A stretch of DNA of 64,000 bases, taken from NCBI GenBank assembly GCA_963082975.1, contig OY720344.1, positions 3,893,580-3,957,579 on the forward strand, read 5' to 3'. The notes under the pieces were generated by a model. It saw only the letters and a program-made list of their open reading frames with translations. It searched no databases and was not told the origin of the DNA. Positions 19,472-31,818 of the stretch are shown piece after piece (position 1 is the first letter of the stretch; the number at the start of each line of letters is the position of its first letter). The translations under genes were made by a program, and so were the position numbers. Source of the stretch: Labia minor (taxonomy: Eukaryota > Arthropoda > Insecta > Dermaptera > Spongiphoridae).

Positions 19472-20423
19472 AAAAATAAATTTATTTTTAAATAAATAAA
19501 TATATTTTATTTTTATTTTTTTAAGGATTTATGATATTTTTAAAATATCATTACAATATATATTCAAGTATAAATAGATTGATAGATTGATAGATAAATG
19601 ATACCATACGAAATAATATACATAGATAGATAGTATCTATGATAAAATGATATACGAATATGTATTTATTTTGAAATTACATTTTAGATGAGATCAAATA
19701 AAACTGGAAAGTTTATATTTTAATAAAATTAAGTTTTGAATTTAAACTAAATTAAGATCATTATTAGTTAAATATTAAATACGTATATCAAATGTAAATG
19801 TATATTTGAATGTGTGTGTGTGTGTGTGTGTGAATAAATTATTATTACTTAATGTTGAGAAATTAATTAAATGGAAAAAAATTAACAAGTCTTAAAAAAA
19901 ATTGTTTAAATAATTTAATGGGTAGATTAGATTAATATTAGAGAGCAAAGTGGGTCACAAAGATTGGCATCCTAATTTTAAAACTACTGATAATTTTGGA
20001 GTAGTTCTAAATAACTATTGGTTGGTGGTTTCGTGACATCAAGAATAGAAGATGCATCGAAATTCATTTTAATACACTAATTTATATTTTTGACACATTT
20101 CATCTAATATTTATAGATTTTCTTATGATTGTCATCATTTATCATCTGCTAGAATGCACTTTTTTTTGTAACTATTTAATACCTTTCATTGAAAACTGAT
20201 GCTCTTAGTTATATGGAATTTAAAACCTTTTTCTTGCCTTTTAGTAAAAAGTAAAAACTTTATTGAAAATATTTAAATGGGGCAAAAATCCGCAATTTCG
20301 ACGGGGCATCTTTGCTTCTCATTGGTGGTCAAGTATCTAATATTTTCTATTATACTTTAAATTATAATTTAAAAAAAAAAATTCTTTTTTATTGAATAAC
20401 AAACTTAAAAGTTGTAATTAATT
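19472..20423. other. Unclassified AT-rich stretch with GATA and GT repeats
   Basis: GATA-type repeats lie at 19578-19632 and (GT)n at 19811-19831. 19920-20330 is slightly richer and may be an old repeat (GGGCAAAAATCCGCAATTTC at 20280), but no known motif was recognised. Confidence 0.35.
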
Positions 20424-21024
20424 TTTTACCGACCGACGATAGTAAGGGAGGTATTGTTTTCACACCAAATTTCACATGTCGAGATTTTTACATATTTCCA
20501 CGAATCATGCATTTCCTTAACAGAAAAAAGTATTTTTAGCATGATGTCTGTCTGTCCGTATAGATGTGTACAGCTTGAACGGCTCAACGGATTTTTGATA
20601 AAATTTGGTATATTTACTTAATGCATCAGTATAATGAATTAATCAACTTTTGGTGCAAACCCGGAAACCGGAAGTGGTAGTATTAGCGATCGACGATAGG
20701 AAGGGAAGGGTTATTTTCATACTAAATTTCACATGAGGAGATTTTTTTTCATATCTCCACGAATCATGCACTTTATATTGGTTTTATTCTCGGGAAAATC
20801 ATCTTCATTAGTTTTTCCTTAATTTAAAATTATATGAAGTCACAGCCAGCACCTACTTATATATTATAAATCAAATAAAATTAATAATATTTATGATATA
20901 TCGATATCTGTTTTTTATTGCATTAATAGATACATTAAAATTATTTGAAATTGTTTTTGTAGCTGGAAATTAATTTATTTCAAAAAGTCGGTCGGTTCTG
21001 CGCCTGGCCACAGGTCAACTTATT
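20424..21024 (+). mobile_element. S-family repeat, copy S2, full length
   Basis: Opposite orientation to S1, with the same two modules. The right end GTCGGTCGGTTCTGCGCCTG carries a partly decayed terminal hairpin (CCTGGCCACAGG), then TCAACTTATT. Confidence 0.75.
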
Positions 21025-21097
21025 ATTACTTGTGTTTGACAAAAAAGTTAATTTCAAAGACATGACTTATGATTAGAGAAATTATTTATAATATACA

Positions 21098-21134
<37 letters not shown>

Positions 21135-21311
21135 AATAAATTGTTGTCAATTATAATAATAAGTAAATATTATCATTTTCATTAACAAACCTGCATACTA
21201 CTATTACATTAATACAAGTTTATGTACCTGTTATGTCATTGTATAATTGTATATTTATAATATATATATATATATACTATTCTACATACGAGATACCTAA
21301 ATTATCTACAT
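21025..21311. other. AT-rich spacer with (ATT)n and (TA)n
   Basis: (ATT)n lies at 21101-21133 and (TA)n at 21261-21276. Confidence 0.5.
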
Positions 21312-21437
21312 CAGTGTTTCTAAACCTTTTAGTATTCACGGCCTAATTTTCAATCATAATTTTCAATTTTCATTGCCCCCCCCCCCCCCCCCCCATCGGA
21401 AATGTTTCAGAGCATCGCAAAATCATCCGACTTAAAT
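21312..21437 (+). mobile_element. hAT left terminus, U-related fragment
   Basis: CAGTGTTTCTAAACCTTTTA is a hAT-type end. A C-run lies at 21375-21394. The AGAGCATCGCAAAATC that follows matches the inverted interior of U (15826-15841). No right end was seen. Confidence 0.5.
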
Positions 21438-21517
21438 TATTAAAGTTTTGGTGGCTGTTTCTATTTATAAGTGAATTTTGTAAATAAAATCACAGATTGA
21501 TATTTTTTATTGTAAAT

Positions 21518-22217
21518 TTATTCAAACAAGTTGTCAAACGACTTCTCCATGTCCTTTATTGGATTGATCTTTAGGACGTCGCTCGTCGCCTTCTCAATGG
21601 CTTCCATCGATGCGTGCCACTTTCCTTTCATCGCCAAATGAAGTTTAGGGAACAGATAGAAGTCATACGGAGCCAGATCTGGTGAATAGGGGGAATGATG
21701 CAAAGAAATAACATGATTTTTGACCAAAAATTCAGTTATAAGTCGCGAACGATGTGATGGTGCATTATCGTGCAAAAGAGTCCAACTGCCGATTTCTCGA
21801 TATTCTGGCCGAATACGACAAATTCTTGCCAGCAAACGCTTCATGACTCCCAAGTAAAACTCTCCAGTGACTGTCTGGCCGGGTGGAACAAATTCTTTGT
21901 GGATAATTCCTTTTGAATCGTAAAAATCCGGTTCTGGGACGGCCTGATCTTTGGTCATGATCCAGCGTCTCTCTACCCGATTTGAATCGCCCGAACCACT
22001 CGTAAAATTGCGTACGGGATAGACAATCATCACCATATGAATTTTGTAGCATTTGGTGCGTTTCAGTAAAAGTTTTACCAAGTTCAACACAAAAATCAAT
22101 TGCAGCTCTTTGTTTGAAACTCATTTTCCTACCGATGTACAAAACACACTGACATTTGAAAAGCAATAACTTTTGTTGTATGCATCCAAATGTGATGAAA
22201 TTTATACCAGTTGTCAA
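21518..22217 (-). pseudogene. Mariner transposase with internal deletion
   Basis: Two overlapping frames form one decayed mariner gene. The upstream frame (22217 down) has the N-terminal helix-turn-helix: MSFKQRAAIDFCVELGKTF, TQFYEWFGRFKSGRE, then SGRPRT. The downstream frame has SKGIIHKEFVPPGQTV, LLHDNAPSHRS (second catalytic Asp) and HHSPYSPDLAPYDFYLF (third). The stretch that should hold the first catalytic Asp (roughly 100 residues) is deleted, and the join is out of frame. The terminal inverted repeats could not be located. Confidence 0.88.
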
Positions 22218-22740
22218 TCTACGGGTAAAATATTACAACAAATGCCATTAGTGGTATTTTTTTTTAAAGTTCGGTTTCTTTTGGAATGGAGAGTGTATGT
22301 GAATATATATGAATATAAAAATAAATTATTAAAAGTTTGAATCTATATAAAGATACCAGATAAAAATAACCATTCAAAAAGTCAACTTTCAAATGATATG
22401 CATCAAAAAATTGGACAGCGATCAGACGATTAGATTGCGAGATATAGCATTTTTTTTTTATTGAATTATATTTTAAAAAACAATATGAAATTGTTTGAGT
22501 TGGGCTATGACACTGCAATCATACTTCACCATACTTATTTTTGCAATTTTTAAAGATTTTTAAGTACAAGTAATAACTAAAACTTCTTAATTTTCATTTT
22601 TGTTTGTATGTGTATGATTGTATCATATAACTCGTCTTAATTTATTTTCTTTTAAATGACATGATACATAATTATAAATATATCAAATGTTTACTTTATT
22701 TATTTATTTTTTTTATGCTTTTATAGGTATATGTAGAATA
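22218..22740. other. AT-rich spacer
   Basis: Only low-complexity sequence was seen. Confidence 0.35.
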
Positions 22741-22849
22741 TCTATCTGTCTGTCTTTCTGTCTGTCTTTATCATTCTTTCTCTTGTTCATGTTATTTTTT
22801 TTATTCTGCTCGGGGATAATTTAAATTACAGTTTTCCACATACGAGGGA

Positions 22850-22881
<32 letters not shown>

Positions 22882-22934
22882 CCAACAACACTCGTTGCCG
22901 ATAATACATGCGAATCTGCATGGGAGGGTTGATG

Positions 22935-22970
<36 letters not shown>
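22741..22970. repeat. (CTGT)n, (CT)n and (TA)n microsatellites
   Basis: CTGTCTGTCT repeats lie at 22745-22769, (CT)n at 22852-22878 and (TA)n at 22939-22968. Between them a short unique stretch holds CGTTGCCGATAATACATGCG. Confidence 0.85.
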
Positions 22971-23280
22971 GGTGGAAGTTTGGGATGAGAATTGGGTGGG
23001 CTATCTACTATTGATTGGCTGCCCCGGACTCACGGATATAGAATATACTACCCACATTTTGTTACAACGATACTCATTTTGGAGAGAGAGAGAGAGAGCA
23101 TCCCCTATTTCCACCCCATTCCATCTCTCTTTTTACACCCAGTCCCACCCCCTCTGGCTGTGTTTCTACATGATGGAACCAATCTATACAGGACTAAATT
23201 CTAGAATTGATTATTATAGTAATTTGCAATATCGAGGTTGTCAAAAAGGCCATTTGATTAATTATTTTTGACACCATTGT
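22971..23280. other. Non-repeat island with a (GA)n tract
   Basis: Richer composition than the flanks, with (GA)n at 23082-23098. Two overlapping frames are open but lack recognisable features. Confidence 0.35.
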
Positions 23281-23867
23281 AGTAAAATAATGAGCAAAAT
23301 ATGTGTAATAACGTTTTTTTATTTTCAATTTCTTTGATAAATTATTCATTGAAGAATGTTCAACAAGCATTCTTCAAGAAAATGACATTTTAAAATAAAT
23401 ATTTACAAATATTAAATGATAATCACATAAATTTATTTTTTCATTTATTTAATTATTTATTTATTTTTATTTTTACTTGGCAACATTAATACATCCCTTG
23501 ACTATATAAATATAGAAATACAATTATAAATCTACCTACTTATATTTTTAAAAATTTACAAATTTAAATAATTTTAATATTTATATTAAAAAATAAACAC
23601 TTTCATTAATATTTTGTGATATATTATTAAAAAAAATGTAAAATAATAATAAAAATAATTTATTTAAATTTTTTTTTTATTTATAAATTCTGATAAAATT
23701 GATAATCTATATTCAAAGGGAATTAATAGATATAATACATATTTAGATACAACAGCATTTTACAAGAAAGAAAAAGTCACAGAGGATTAAATATGGAGAA
23801 TATACTGAGCGAGGACACAAAAATCACAACATTGTTGTTTAAGTTAATATGCAGGGTATTCAAAAAT
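23281..23867. other. AT-rich spacer
   Basis: ATTTA and A/T runs. CTGAGCGAGGACACAAAAAT near 23807 resembles CTGAGCAAGGGGACTAAAAT near 26681, perhaps an old repeat. Confidence 0.35.
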
Positions 23868-24486
23868 ATAAATATAAAATTTTTTTATAAAATAACGTTT
23901 TTCCAATGGACTAAAAAGAATAAAAATTTTTTATAAGCCGGACAAAGTGTATGGATGAATTGATTCATATTCAACGAAAAACTTTGGGCGCATTAAGTTT
24001 TATTTATTTATATGAACAATCAAGTCAAATTTTTGTAATAATAAAAATTTTATTAAACACATAAACTGACAAATTTTTTTATCATGCAATAAAATTGATA
24101 GTTTAAAAGTTAAGAAATTAATCTTTTATTATTTTTCATTGTAATATATTTGTATCAAAGTATGTATCAAAATTTAAAAGAATTTTTATTAAATTTACAT
24201 ATTATCAATCAAATCCAAAACGGTTGATTATATTAGAAGAAATAGTGTTACTTGTTAATGAAGTGTTTTAGTGTGGTATGTATCTTTGTATATATATATA
24301 TATATATTATAGCTCTATAAAGGAAGTTAATTGCATAGAAATCAAATGAAAACTAAAAGCGCCCAACATTGTTAGATGAATATGAAGCAATTCTTCCATA
24401 AACTTTGTCAGGCTTATAGAAAAATTATTTTATTCTTTTTAGTCCATTGGAAAAACGTTATTTTATAAAAAATTTTTATATTTATA
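23868..24486. mobile_element. Foldback element Y1, imperfect arms
   Basis: Arms at about 23868-24010 and 24340-24486 are inverted copies of each other with scattered mismatches. Shared blocks include ACGTTTTTCCAATGGACTAA, AAAAGAATAAAA and, at the inner edge, GGGCGC. The same blocks (ACGTTTTT..ACTAAAAAGAA and an inner GGGCGCAA) occur in the perfect foldback at 46212-47072, so both belong to one family. No ORF was found in the spacer. Confidence 0.75.
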
Positions 24487-25599
24487 TTATTTTATTCTTT
24501 TTAGTGCAATTTTAATATGATAAATTTATTTCATATAACAAGAGAAATAGAAAAGATGAAGTTATACGAAAATTTACACAAAATGAATAAAACAAAAAAA
24601 TATATTAATCTTCCAAAATTGATTTTATGCATTTATGTTAAGTAAATGTTATTATTGAATAATAATTATTATATTATATTTATAAATAATTAATTTTTCA
24701 AAAGTCTATCTCAATAAAAAGTCGATGAAAAATCGATTTTAATTTGTCAAAAGAGCGAACAGACAGACGCCGAGTGAAGTTGAGAAAAACGTTATAAAAA
24801 TCATTGAATTATCCAATTATTCTTATATATTTTTGTTGATATTATAAGTTTACCTAGGTAGTTAATTAGATAGATAATATACACTTAAAAAAATAATTAC
24901 AATACATATTTGTAAATAAATATTCTCTTATTTTTACTTTTCAATTGAAAAAAAATTTAAGTTTTTTGAGATTAAAAGGTAGTATAATACCGATTGAATA
25001 CCGATATATTTACCGTTTTTGACAGACCTCCACGTTTCAAGTCATTCTTATTTCAAAAGGGTGGTTTTCTCGTTTTTTCGATGAAATATAAAATACCTAC
25101 CTATAAAGACATAAAATATTCTAAGACCCTAAAAGATGAAAGATTGTATACAAAAGAATAAGTAAAATGGTGATGGCAGGCATACTTGTAGGAAGAAATT
25201 TTGAATATTCAAAAGATCATAATGGATAAAAATCATTTAAATTTATCAAATAATAATAATAAATTATTATCATTATTATTAATATTATGTGAATAGTTTT
25301 TTTTATTATGTTTATTTCTTTTTCTACTTGTCATTGATGGAATTAAAAAAAATTTCTTTCACGTGTGTGTAAGCATTTTTCTCATTTTTTTTTTCTCACC
25401 TAACTTCAATGTTTGTAATCCACTATTCTTCCTAATGTTTTGTGTCTTTTTAATAGCCAAATAATTACAATTCACTTAAGGGTCTTCATTTTGTTTTGTT
25501 TGTTTGTTTTAATTAATATAATACATGTGATCATTTGTAAAAAAAAAAATCTCTCTCTACAATACGAAGATATTAATTATCATCACAGTATGAAGAATT
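24487..25599. other. AT-rich stretch with an E-family fragment
   Basis: 24990-25085 (TTTTTGACAGACCTCCACGT, TTCAAGTCATT) resembles the left arm of the E foldback at 31880. The remainder is AT-rich without recognisable genes. Confidence 0.4.
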
Positions 25600-26480
25600 T
25601 AACATGTCGTTGTTCTAATATTCGTCCTTTGTGATGTTATCCATGTACTTTGTAGTTTTGATGGATGTTTATGATCTGTGAAACGACTTGTTGGCGCTGG
25701 CATTTTCTTCTTGAGCCGGATTGTGGATGAGCGCGGGTTGTCATGACAACTGGTCTGGCTGGCAATTTTATCCCTTTCCAAAGGGTGGGTGTTGTTGACT
25801 ATCGGGCCGTGTGGGTACGCGAGAAAGAGGGGCTCCCGATGTGGGGGAGTGGGGGACGAGGACGGTAGTGATGGTGATGGTGATGATAGCAGAGAGAGAG
25901 GGGGGCTTCCAATTCTCTCTCTCCCTCTCTCTCTCTCTCTCCTTCTCTTCGTCAATCTACACAGCCTCGCCATGAATATTTCATATTTGTTTAGATGTAA
26001 TTTTAATAGGTAATTATTCTGCAATGGTGAATAGAGACAGGCGTGCGCGATGCAGTAATAATGATATCTATATGTAGCCAATCATTGTAGCCCGGGTAAT
26101 CAAGTCTGCATAGAGACTGACTGCATCGCATGATGCTGGGGCGAGGTCCAATCGTCCTCCCTGGACCACTTGCCAATCAATTCCGATACAGCACAATTTT
26201 ACGGAGCAATTATTCCCGGGACAGACATTCATAAAATAACCAATTCAAATACAAACAAACCTACACACATACACACATCTACGACAAATGAGAATAATAA
26301 TAATAAAAAAAAAAATCACCACTACGAGAACAATCAACAACGCATCATTCCCATTGAATTAATCGATATCATTCATGCATTCATTCATTCTTTTTATTCA
26401 TCCTTACATTCTTATAAAAATATATATAATTATATGTGGAAGTAATTCATAATTGTCATATACGAGTATTTTAATGAATT
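25600..26480. other. Non-repeat island with CT/GA tract
   Basis: A long region of mixed composition, with (GA)n/(CT)n at 25893-25945 and a (GATGGT)n stretch at 25868-25887. 26080-26230 (GCATGATGCTGGGGCGAGGT and surroundings) looks unique. The minus frame across 25599-26081 is driven by the low-complexity tract and is not called. Possible enhancer or promoter. Confidence 0.35.
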
Positions 26481-27347
26481 TACACTAATTTTCAGTTGGA
26501 AATATCTAATATATTGTAACATATAGGCATAAAAAGGCCCTTTAGAAACAAAATATAGTGAAAATAATAAATTTCCCATATATAATAAACATCGAGAGAT
26601 GTGGACGAGATAAAGGAATGTGCTAAATTAGAGAATGAAGAATTGGACTCGCAAGTGATGACATGTTTCATAGAACGTTAACTGAGCAAGGGGACTAAAA
26701 TCCCAACAAGTATCTTCAATTAAAAAGTTAAAATAATTCTTGAATTCCTGTTTTGTAAAAATTCATAAAATGCATGGTATATGGTCCCCATATGGACAGA
26801 CCCATTCGTGTGTCCAAGGTGGGGTGAATTCGCCCAGGTCGGATTGGAAGGGGATAAATAGTTTTCCTTATTCATGTAACGAGAATTTGAAGTTAGACTT
26901 CATCATATGTTGGAAGAGAGACCAAGTCATCCTGAGTGAATCCCAGGAGGAGACATCGCGTCCACCCCCCCCCCCCCATCCTGATAATGAAACTGAAGAC
27001 TCCAGTTTCAATTATTCTCCAACTATATTGCTCATTAATTCTAAAATTTCATTTAATTTTAATATTCGCAAATAGCTGCATCTTATCATCTTTATAATTT
27101 CTATGTTATCAATTATATTTATATTCAATTCTTTTAGTATTAAATATTTAATTTTATTTTAATTTTATATCTCTGAGTTTTCTTCTGAACGAATTCAATT
27201 TTACCCTTTCGCTCATCAACCGTCGCGGATTCATTAATCTATTTATTATTCAAAATCAACCAGAGTATTACCAATTTTTTAATTATTAATTTTCAAACCC
27301 ATTTTTTCTTATAAACCAACCCATACTAAAGCCTCCAATATACGACA

Positions 27348-27379
<32 letters not shown>

Positions 27380-27660
27380 AACAAGTAAAAAATAATGATT
27401 TTTTCTTGAATAAACTTTTTTTTTTAAAAAAAAAAAGTGCATCTACCTATAATATTTATAGTTGGCCGATGTCGGAAAATGTAAAGTCAGAAAAAATCAC
27501 ACAAATAAATCAAATAATTTCTTAATTGTATTCAAAAGAAGAAACAAATCAATTTTCTTTATGAATGAATGTGTCTTATGAAGTTTATATTTTCCTTTTC
27601 AAAAATTTTTAAATAAAGTAGTAGTTTATTTTTTTACAAATTGCAATACTACATATATAT
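26481..27660. other. Mostly AT-rich, partly unique
   Basis: 26740-27075 holds a 111-codon frame without any known motif and with a poly-Pro stretch caused by a C-run (26966-26978), so it is not called. (AAT)n lies at 27351-27379. Confidence 0.35.
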
Positions 27661-27707
27661 ATATTTAAATATATTAATTTTTGAATAAGAACATTTTGTC
27701 TTTGTTT

Positions 27708-28223
27708 TTACTATCTCGCCAGACGATTTGAAGGTCCCTGAGTCATTTCATTTTCACTAAGGTTGAGAAAAATGTGTGTGTGTGTCTGTATGTAGACAAG
27801 ATTACGCAAAAACGGTTTGAGCTAGAATCGTGAAATTTGGTACATGATCATTATTCAAAATTTGTAGTTTTTTATCCACTTTTGAGAAATGTAGCTCAAC
27901 CAGAAGAGGGTCATTACTTACAACGTTTTGATTATTTTCCTCTAAAGTGACCGTAAAAATAAAGATATAGGATTGATAATTTTTCATATGATTAAAGATT
28001 GTATAAAACTGCTATATATAGAATTTCAGCTTGATTGAATGGCTGAAAGTACCGGAACTAATTTTTTAACACTGCACGTGACGTGGTGCCATCAACAAAG
28101 AGTCAAACATGCGCTGGTTTAATAAATATTATTTATTAATTTTAATTTATAATTTAATTTAAATATAATAAATGTTAATTAATTCAATTCAAATTGCGAG
28201 ATAGTCGAGTGGAGACACTCCAG
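27708..28223 (-). mobile_element. R-family repeat, copy R3
   Basis: Both ends are present. About 55 bases next to the terminal hairpin (the GCGATCACGAAAATTTTC segment) are missing. Confidence 0.75.
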
Positions 28224-28562
28224 TTTATTTTTTTTTGTTTTTTCTAAAAAAAAAAAAAAAAAAAATTATGAGATACGTTATATGAGATACCAAAGTAAAA
28301 TAACTTTTATAAATAGTTGGTTGATTTTATTTGATTCTTCTTCATGCTGGAGGAGAATTTTGCTCTTTCTTTTTATGTTGTTCATTATAAATTGTCAAAT
28401 ATAACTATACAAGATATTTTTATATAAATTCATACAGAAAGAGAGAGAGAGAGAGAAATGATAAGCATATGTCTTGAGACTTACCTCTTAGTTCACGCTC
28501 TCTCTCTCATTTTCTCTTTTTCTCTTTTCCATCATATCCTATTCCCCCCCCCCCCAACTCCA

Positions 28563-28599
<37 letters not shown>

Positions 28600-28800
28600 G
28601 CGATGTTATGTTTAATGAATTGTTAATGGCCACACCCTCAACTGAGTTGTGAGGAAAAGAGCGGAAAGTTGAGAGGGTAGTTGTTCGTTCTTGATGGGGT
28701 TGTTTCTTTGCTGGGTTGCGTCACTTGACGACGCAATTTGCCTATCTACTCTCACACCATTGCATCAAAGCGATGTATACTTTGAATATACACTAAGCTT
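28224..28800. other. Microsatellite-rich island
   Basis: An A-run lies at 28245-28264, (GA)n at 28439-28455, a CTCT tract at 28498-28506, a C-run at 28543-28555 and (TA)n at 28566-28597. 28600-28790 is richer unique sequence (GACGACGCAATTTGCCTATC). Confidence 0.45.
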
Positions 28801-29223
28801 GAAAATATTCGAAGAAAAGACAAGTACAAAGAAAATAAATTTAAAAAACAAAAACAAAAAAAATTAATATATCTAAAGGGAGACTATAAGAGAGTATATA
28901 TAAGTATTAATTATACCTTTTCAATACATAAGCTTTTCAATAGAAATTACACATTTTTTATTTTTTTATTAGAAAATACTATTAATCAATCATTAAACCA
29001 TTCACTGATATTCAAATACATGTTTAATTTAATGAATAAATAAATAAACACCTGATTTGTTTTTTTTAATTTTTAATAATTAATATAGGCTGTTAATTAT
29101 TTATTGTTGATGAATATGTGATCAAGTATGTAAAAAGAAAGAAAATTACAACTATTAAATTTATAACAAAAAAATTTATTATAATAATAAAAACGCTAAT
29201 ATTTTAGTTTAAATAATAAATAA
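28801..29223. other. AT-rich spacer
   Basis: Nothing recognisable was seen. Confidence 0.4.
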
Positions 29224-29490
29224 CCTCTGACTTTGTACGTCCTACGCAAGGCCAACGCCTATCGAGCCGGTTCTATCAATGAGGTGTTCTATGATCAGTA
29301 GAACGGGTCCTCTGAACCTTTACCTTGATTTTCTTGATCGGAGGCGCTATCCAGTAGCTTTTCCCCAATGTTGTTCCCGGAGGCTGGGTTGACTCCGTCT
29401 TATAGACCCCAGCTAGGGAAATTCCCTTGCCAGGCCCGGGACCATCTGAATGTGGGGCAGGTTCGCTGCCCACACACCCAATGGCGCCTT
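29224..29490 (-). mobile_element. tRNA-derived SINE, copy C, B box lost
   Basis: Full-length ends, but 13 bases between the two CCCGGG stem halves are missing, which removes the pol III B box. A deletion between the short CCCGGG repeats explains this. TTTAGTTTA flanks both sides (about 29203 and 29498), a probable target duplication. Confidence 0.8.
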
Positions 29491-30340
29491 AATAATTTAG
29501 TTTACAAATTTTAAATATTTTCATGGAAATATTTACAAAAGTCTATTAACTATGTAGTAGTTAATAAATAATATTAAATTATTATTATACATGGTACATG
29601 AAGAAGTATAAAAGGATTAATTTTTTTTTTTTACAGCATAAGATTATAAATTTACATGTTCTTTCATATTAAAAATTGTTTTTTTTATTGTTTTTATTTT
29701 AATATTAGTTTTAATCGTTAAATTTTTTTAAAATTGAAATATAGGTACGTACATACACAGTAACATAATCAAAATGTATTATATTTCATTAAATTTCCTT
29801 CATAGTATTAATTAATAATGTTTATTTATTTATTTATTTATTTTTGCATAATGAATCTTACACAATTATAATGTCAAGAATATAGCAATACTTATTTCTT
29901 TCTTATTCGTAATGTTTCATATCAATGTATGTTTTTTTTTTGTATTTAGGAAAAGAGATAAATTATATTTTACATTATCAATAAATGAATATCTACATAA
30001 AAATAAATAATTAAAATAATTAATTAATAAAATTTAAATATAGATAAGTAATAATTTTTATTTTTTTTAAATTTTTTTAATCTCTTTCTATTTAACCTTT
30101 TTTTAAAAAAAAAATATTATGAATTGAGGATGATGGTTCTGTATTTTAAAATTTCAAAAGATCTCTTAATTAATATAATTTTTTATTTATAAAGTCGAAA
30201 AAGCATTCAGGCACTGTTAAAAGAGAATGGTTAAATGAGCGACTAATCTTTAGGCCGTAATTCTTTTTATTTTTTCATAGTATCTACAATTTACTACAAG
30301 ATTATAATGAGCTAACATTCAATTCAATTATCATATATTT
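29491..30340. other. AT-rich spacer
   Basis: (ATTT)n lies at 29822-29843. No gene was seen. Confidence 0.4.
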
Positions 30341-30349
30341 AAATAAATT

Positions 30350-30384
<35 letters not shown>

Positions 30385-30603
30385 AAGAATAAGAGAAATT
30401 AGTTAAGAAGTATGTCAGATAATTTTATATGAGACGAGAATTATAATTTTAAAATTTTAAAAATTTTTTATTAATAATTTATTTTAATTAAAAATAAAAA
30501 TACGTCAAATGAAAAAAAAAAAAAAAAAAAAAAAAAAACTATCTGAATAGGAAATAAATTTTGAAAATGATGTAATCTTTGTTTCGATATAATTCATCAT
30601 TGT

Positions 30604-30659
<56 letters not shown>
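30341..30659. repeat. Poly-T, poly-A and (TA)n cluster
   Basis: A T-run of about 32 lies at 30352-30383, an A-run of about 27 at 30512-30538 and (TA)n of about 52 bases at 30607-30659, all within 320 bases. Confidence 0.9.
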
Positions 30660-30663
<4 letters not shown>

Positions 30664-31110
30664 TGGAAATGGTTAGTTAGAGTGGGAGCGTTCAAACTCA
30701 TGATTCGATTGGGTCTTTCATGGCCAGCGCACTTCCGGTGCGGGGAATCGTTTCCGGCCCACATATACACACATTCATATATATATATATATATATATGC
30801 AACCCGTTTGGGGTATATATCCTACTTGAACCTCTTTTTCCTTCTCTATCATCATCTACCATTTTGTGGGACGAGAGAGGATGGCTGCTGACCCCAACTC
30901 CTCCTTTTCCCTTACCATCCATCCATACACATACACACACACACATACACACCTCCACCTCCATCTCCATCCCATTCCATGTCTGTCCCTCAAGAGCTGA
31001 TTCAATCTATACCGTCTCTAAGCTAATTGAATTCCATCGCGGCTGATTGCCTACCATGAGACGAGAGCCTCCGCATCTCCTCATGATTGTAGTCGGTCGT
31101 TTCAACAAAA
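30660..31110. other. Non-repeat island of richer composition
   Basis: It contains (TA)n at 30779-30798 and (CA)n near 30930. 30984-31110 (TCTATACCGTCTCTAAGCTA, TCCATCGCGGCTGATTGCCT) is unique-looking. Overlapping frames on both strands lack motifs. Candidate conserved noncoding DNA. Confidence 0.35.
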
Positions 31111-31194
31111 ACAACACCAACAACAATGATATTCCTACAAACTATAAGAAAAAATACATTTATTTATAAATGAGATTAATGAAGAAAAAAAAAT

Positions 31195-31798
31195 CTGGAG
31201 TGTCTCCACTCGACTATCTCGCAATTTGAATTGGATTAAATAACCTATATTATATTTTATTTTAATTAAATTTAATTAATTATAAATTATAAATTAAAAT
31301 TAATAAATAATATTTATTAAACCAGTGCATGTTTGGTTCTTTGTTGATGGCACCACGTAACGTGTTGGCGCGTGAGATTTGCAGTGTTAAAAAATTAATT
31401 CTGGTACTTTCAGCTATTCAATCAAGCTGAAATTCTATATATAGCAGTTTTATACAATTTTTAATCATGTGAAAAATTATCAAACCTATATCTTGATTTT
31501 TACGGTCACTTTAGAAGAAAATAATCAAAACGTTGTAGGTAATGACCCTCTTCCGGTTGAGCTACATTTTTCAAAAGTTGATAGAAAACTATGAATTTTG
31601 AATAATGCCCATGTACCAAATTTCATCATTCTAGCTCAAACCGTTTTTGGGTGATCTTGGTTACATACATACACACACACAGACATTTTTCTCAACGTTT
31701 CTGAAAATGATTCAGGAACCTTCAAAACGTATAAAAACATCAAAATCTCAACATCGAAAATTTTCGTAATCGCAATACTATCTCTGGCGAGATAGTAA
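31195..31798 (+). mobile_element. R-family repeat, copy R4, full length
   Basis: It starts CTGGAGTGTCTCCACTCGAC and ends ACTATCTCTGGCGAGATAGT. This is the cleanest copy, with both hairpins intact. Confidence 0.8.
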
Positions 31799-31818
31799 TA
31801 AAATCTAATATATCTTTA

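Noticed and set aside
25599..26081. 160-codon minus-strand ORF
   Set aside because: Its core is the (GA)n tract translated as RERERER and SLSLL runs; no motif, and several alternative frames are equally open.
26740..27075. 111-codon ORF
   Set aside because: No recognisable motif; the poly-Pro run comes from a C-homopolymer and the ends trail into AT-rich spacer.
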